From contig OX579638.1 of assembly GCA_951230915.1 (NCBI GenBank), forward strand, positions 17,874,696-17,938,695: a DNA stretch of 64,000 nucleotides, written 5' to 3'. The position numbers were made by a program, and so were the translations under genes. How positions within the stretch are numbered: the stretch's first letter is position 1; every line of letters starts with the position of its first letter. This stretch comes from Antitrichia curtipendula. Lineage: Eukaryota > Streptophyta > Bryopsida > Hypnales > Leucodontaceae. The notes beneath the pieces are model-generated. The model made no database searches and was not told the DNA's origin. It saw nothing but the letters and a program-made list of their open reading frames with translations. Below, piece by piece: positions 63,037 to 64,000 of the stretch.

Positions 63037-63651
63037 CTAAGGTGCATCTATAAGGCTTGTATGAAGACTTTTTGGACTTGTGTATTGTGGAGCATTGGGA
63101 TCAAAGATGCTATTGAGAATTGCTGCAAGTCTCACGCCTCCTTGTGCTAATCTTCTTTCAACTATCGGCAACCTTGAGAGGTAGTAGGCATCTACAATCC
63201 AAAACCACAACATCATATTTTGGAGATTATTATGAAAATGTGTAGAATTATTCTTTGTTAAGCATAATAAAATATTTGTGAGAAATAATGGGAATTAAGT
63301 TTTTCAAGATCCCAGACAATTTATGTCCAAAAATGTAACGGTTGACTTTTTTTATGCAATAACTATGATGTAAAGAGTCCAATCAACCCTCTCTAATTTC
63401 AATGCTTTAAAAGAGAAATGGACTCTTTTTGCATGTTTTTACAACTTTACAACTTTACAACTTAAAAGTTGTCCAATCAAATAGGTATGTAATATGACAA
63501 ATTCTATAAATATATTGAGAATGTACAATTATAGACTATGTAATTAAAAAGAATTGAACTCGTTATTTGAGTCTCACCTCCAAGTGTACTTCCAGGAGTA
63601 GCACCCTTGTATGCCCACCTGCAAGCTAAGCCAACACCCTCTAATGCATAC
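63037..63651 (-). CDS. S1/P1 nuclease, second copy (last two exons only)
   Basis: Exons 63,651-63,578 and 63,191-63,037 match exons 8 and 9 of the 12,295-16,701 gene, with the same GT..AG borders and stop. They encode ALEGVGLACRWAYKG and SRLPIVERRLAQGGVRLA. A codon differing between copies (TAT/TAC near 63,085) is synonymous. Exons 1-7, if duplicated, would lie beyond base 64,000. The frame is intact here, so a second working nuclease gene is possible. Confidence 0.8.
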
Positions 63652-64000
63652 CTGCAAATGTCTACAATTCATTGTCATAACGTTTTTGAGGTGTCACCTA
63701 AACACCTTTAGAAAACAAATCCAAATTCTTTCTACATACAATCTTGAGTTCATGGTAGATGATAGGTTTTGAAACTATAAGAGGATAACAGGCCTTTCAT
63801 TGAGTACCATTCACATTATTCTAGTGAAATGATAGCCTATTGTGTCTCTTGTTTTATTTTGGTTCTTCTTATTGTTTTCCTTCTATAGTGGAAAAAGGTG
63901 AGTTCTCACAACTACTACTAATTGTTTTATGCATAGACATTCATGAAGTAAAAATTCTTTTGAAGATAAATCACTCTCTTAAAAATTGGACACATAAAAT

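Larger units (their letters stand above)
58766..64000 (+). repeat. Segmental duplication, copy B, right part
   Basis: Matches copy A 7467-13,186 with an offset of 50,742 near its end. It lacks the copy A MITEs at 9230 and 10,191. It has a unique 70-bp insert near 63,779-63,848 with weak inverted ends (aagaggataacaggc and its rough mirror). It runs off the window. Confidence 0.92.

Overview
The window is a stretch of nuclear plant DNA. Spliceosomal genes (GT..AG introns), a plant-type S1/P1 nuclease, a HeLo/DUF1221-type kinase fused to a jacalin lectin, AT-rich intergenic DNA and many small inverted-repeat transposons all fit a land plant. A bryophyte, especially a liverwort, is my best guess, from the kinase-jacalin architecture and the DUF7869-like transposase. 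The species is not determined.

Layout. Bases 1-13,186 or beyond (copy A) recur in direct orientation at 42,610-64,000 (copy B), so the window spans about one and a half units of a segmental duplication with a period near 42.6 kb. Comparing the copies gives empty sites that fix the ends of several insertions: in copy A a TTAA-flanked element (1349-2310), a PIF/Harbinger-like MITE (2721-3159), a MITE without target duplication (9230-9501) and a MITE packed with palindromes (10191-10454); in copy B one very large element (45,045-58,759). Between the copies lie a nine-exon S1/P1 nuclease gene on the minus strand (12,295-16,701; its last two exons are in the duplicated part and recur at 63,037-63,651), AT-rich DNA with little in it (about 18.6-28.7 kb), a decayed LINE with an RNase H domain (28.7-32.56 kb), nested inverted-repeat elements (32.75-33.98 kb), the HeLo-kinase-jacalin gene (34,850-37,323), a further TTAA-type element (38.2-40.3 kb) and a SurE nucleotidase pseudogene (40.7-41.64 kb).

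The most unusual object is the 13.7-kb element at 45,045-58,759. It has near-perfect 21-bp terminal inverted repeats, a clean empty site in copy A, visibly higher GC than its flanks, and two divergent intron-containing gene groups. Leftwards it carries a DUF7869-like RNase H-fold transposase. Rightwards it carries a protein with a ParB/sulfiredoxin-like GGQHT motif and a methyltransferase-like tail, then two FCP1/NIF-like HAD phosphatase relatives. Scattered through it are about 27 copies of a 19-bp palindrome, tatcggctg-N-cagccgata. At least nine are in introns whose borders can be read, and I saw none elsewhere in the window. Several copies carry compensatory changes. Where an arm position is mismatched, the mismatch is almost always one that leaves a G.U pair in the sense RNA. 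A 264-bp MITE in copy A has related terminal repeats and its own array of a different palindrome, which suggests that private palindrome arrays are a property of this transposon family.

Several element genes carry single lesions (an in-frame TAG, homopolymer frameshifts), so this copy is decaying or the assembly has indel errors.
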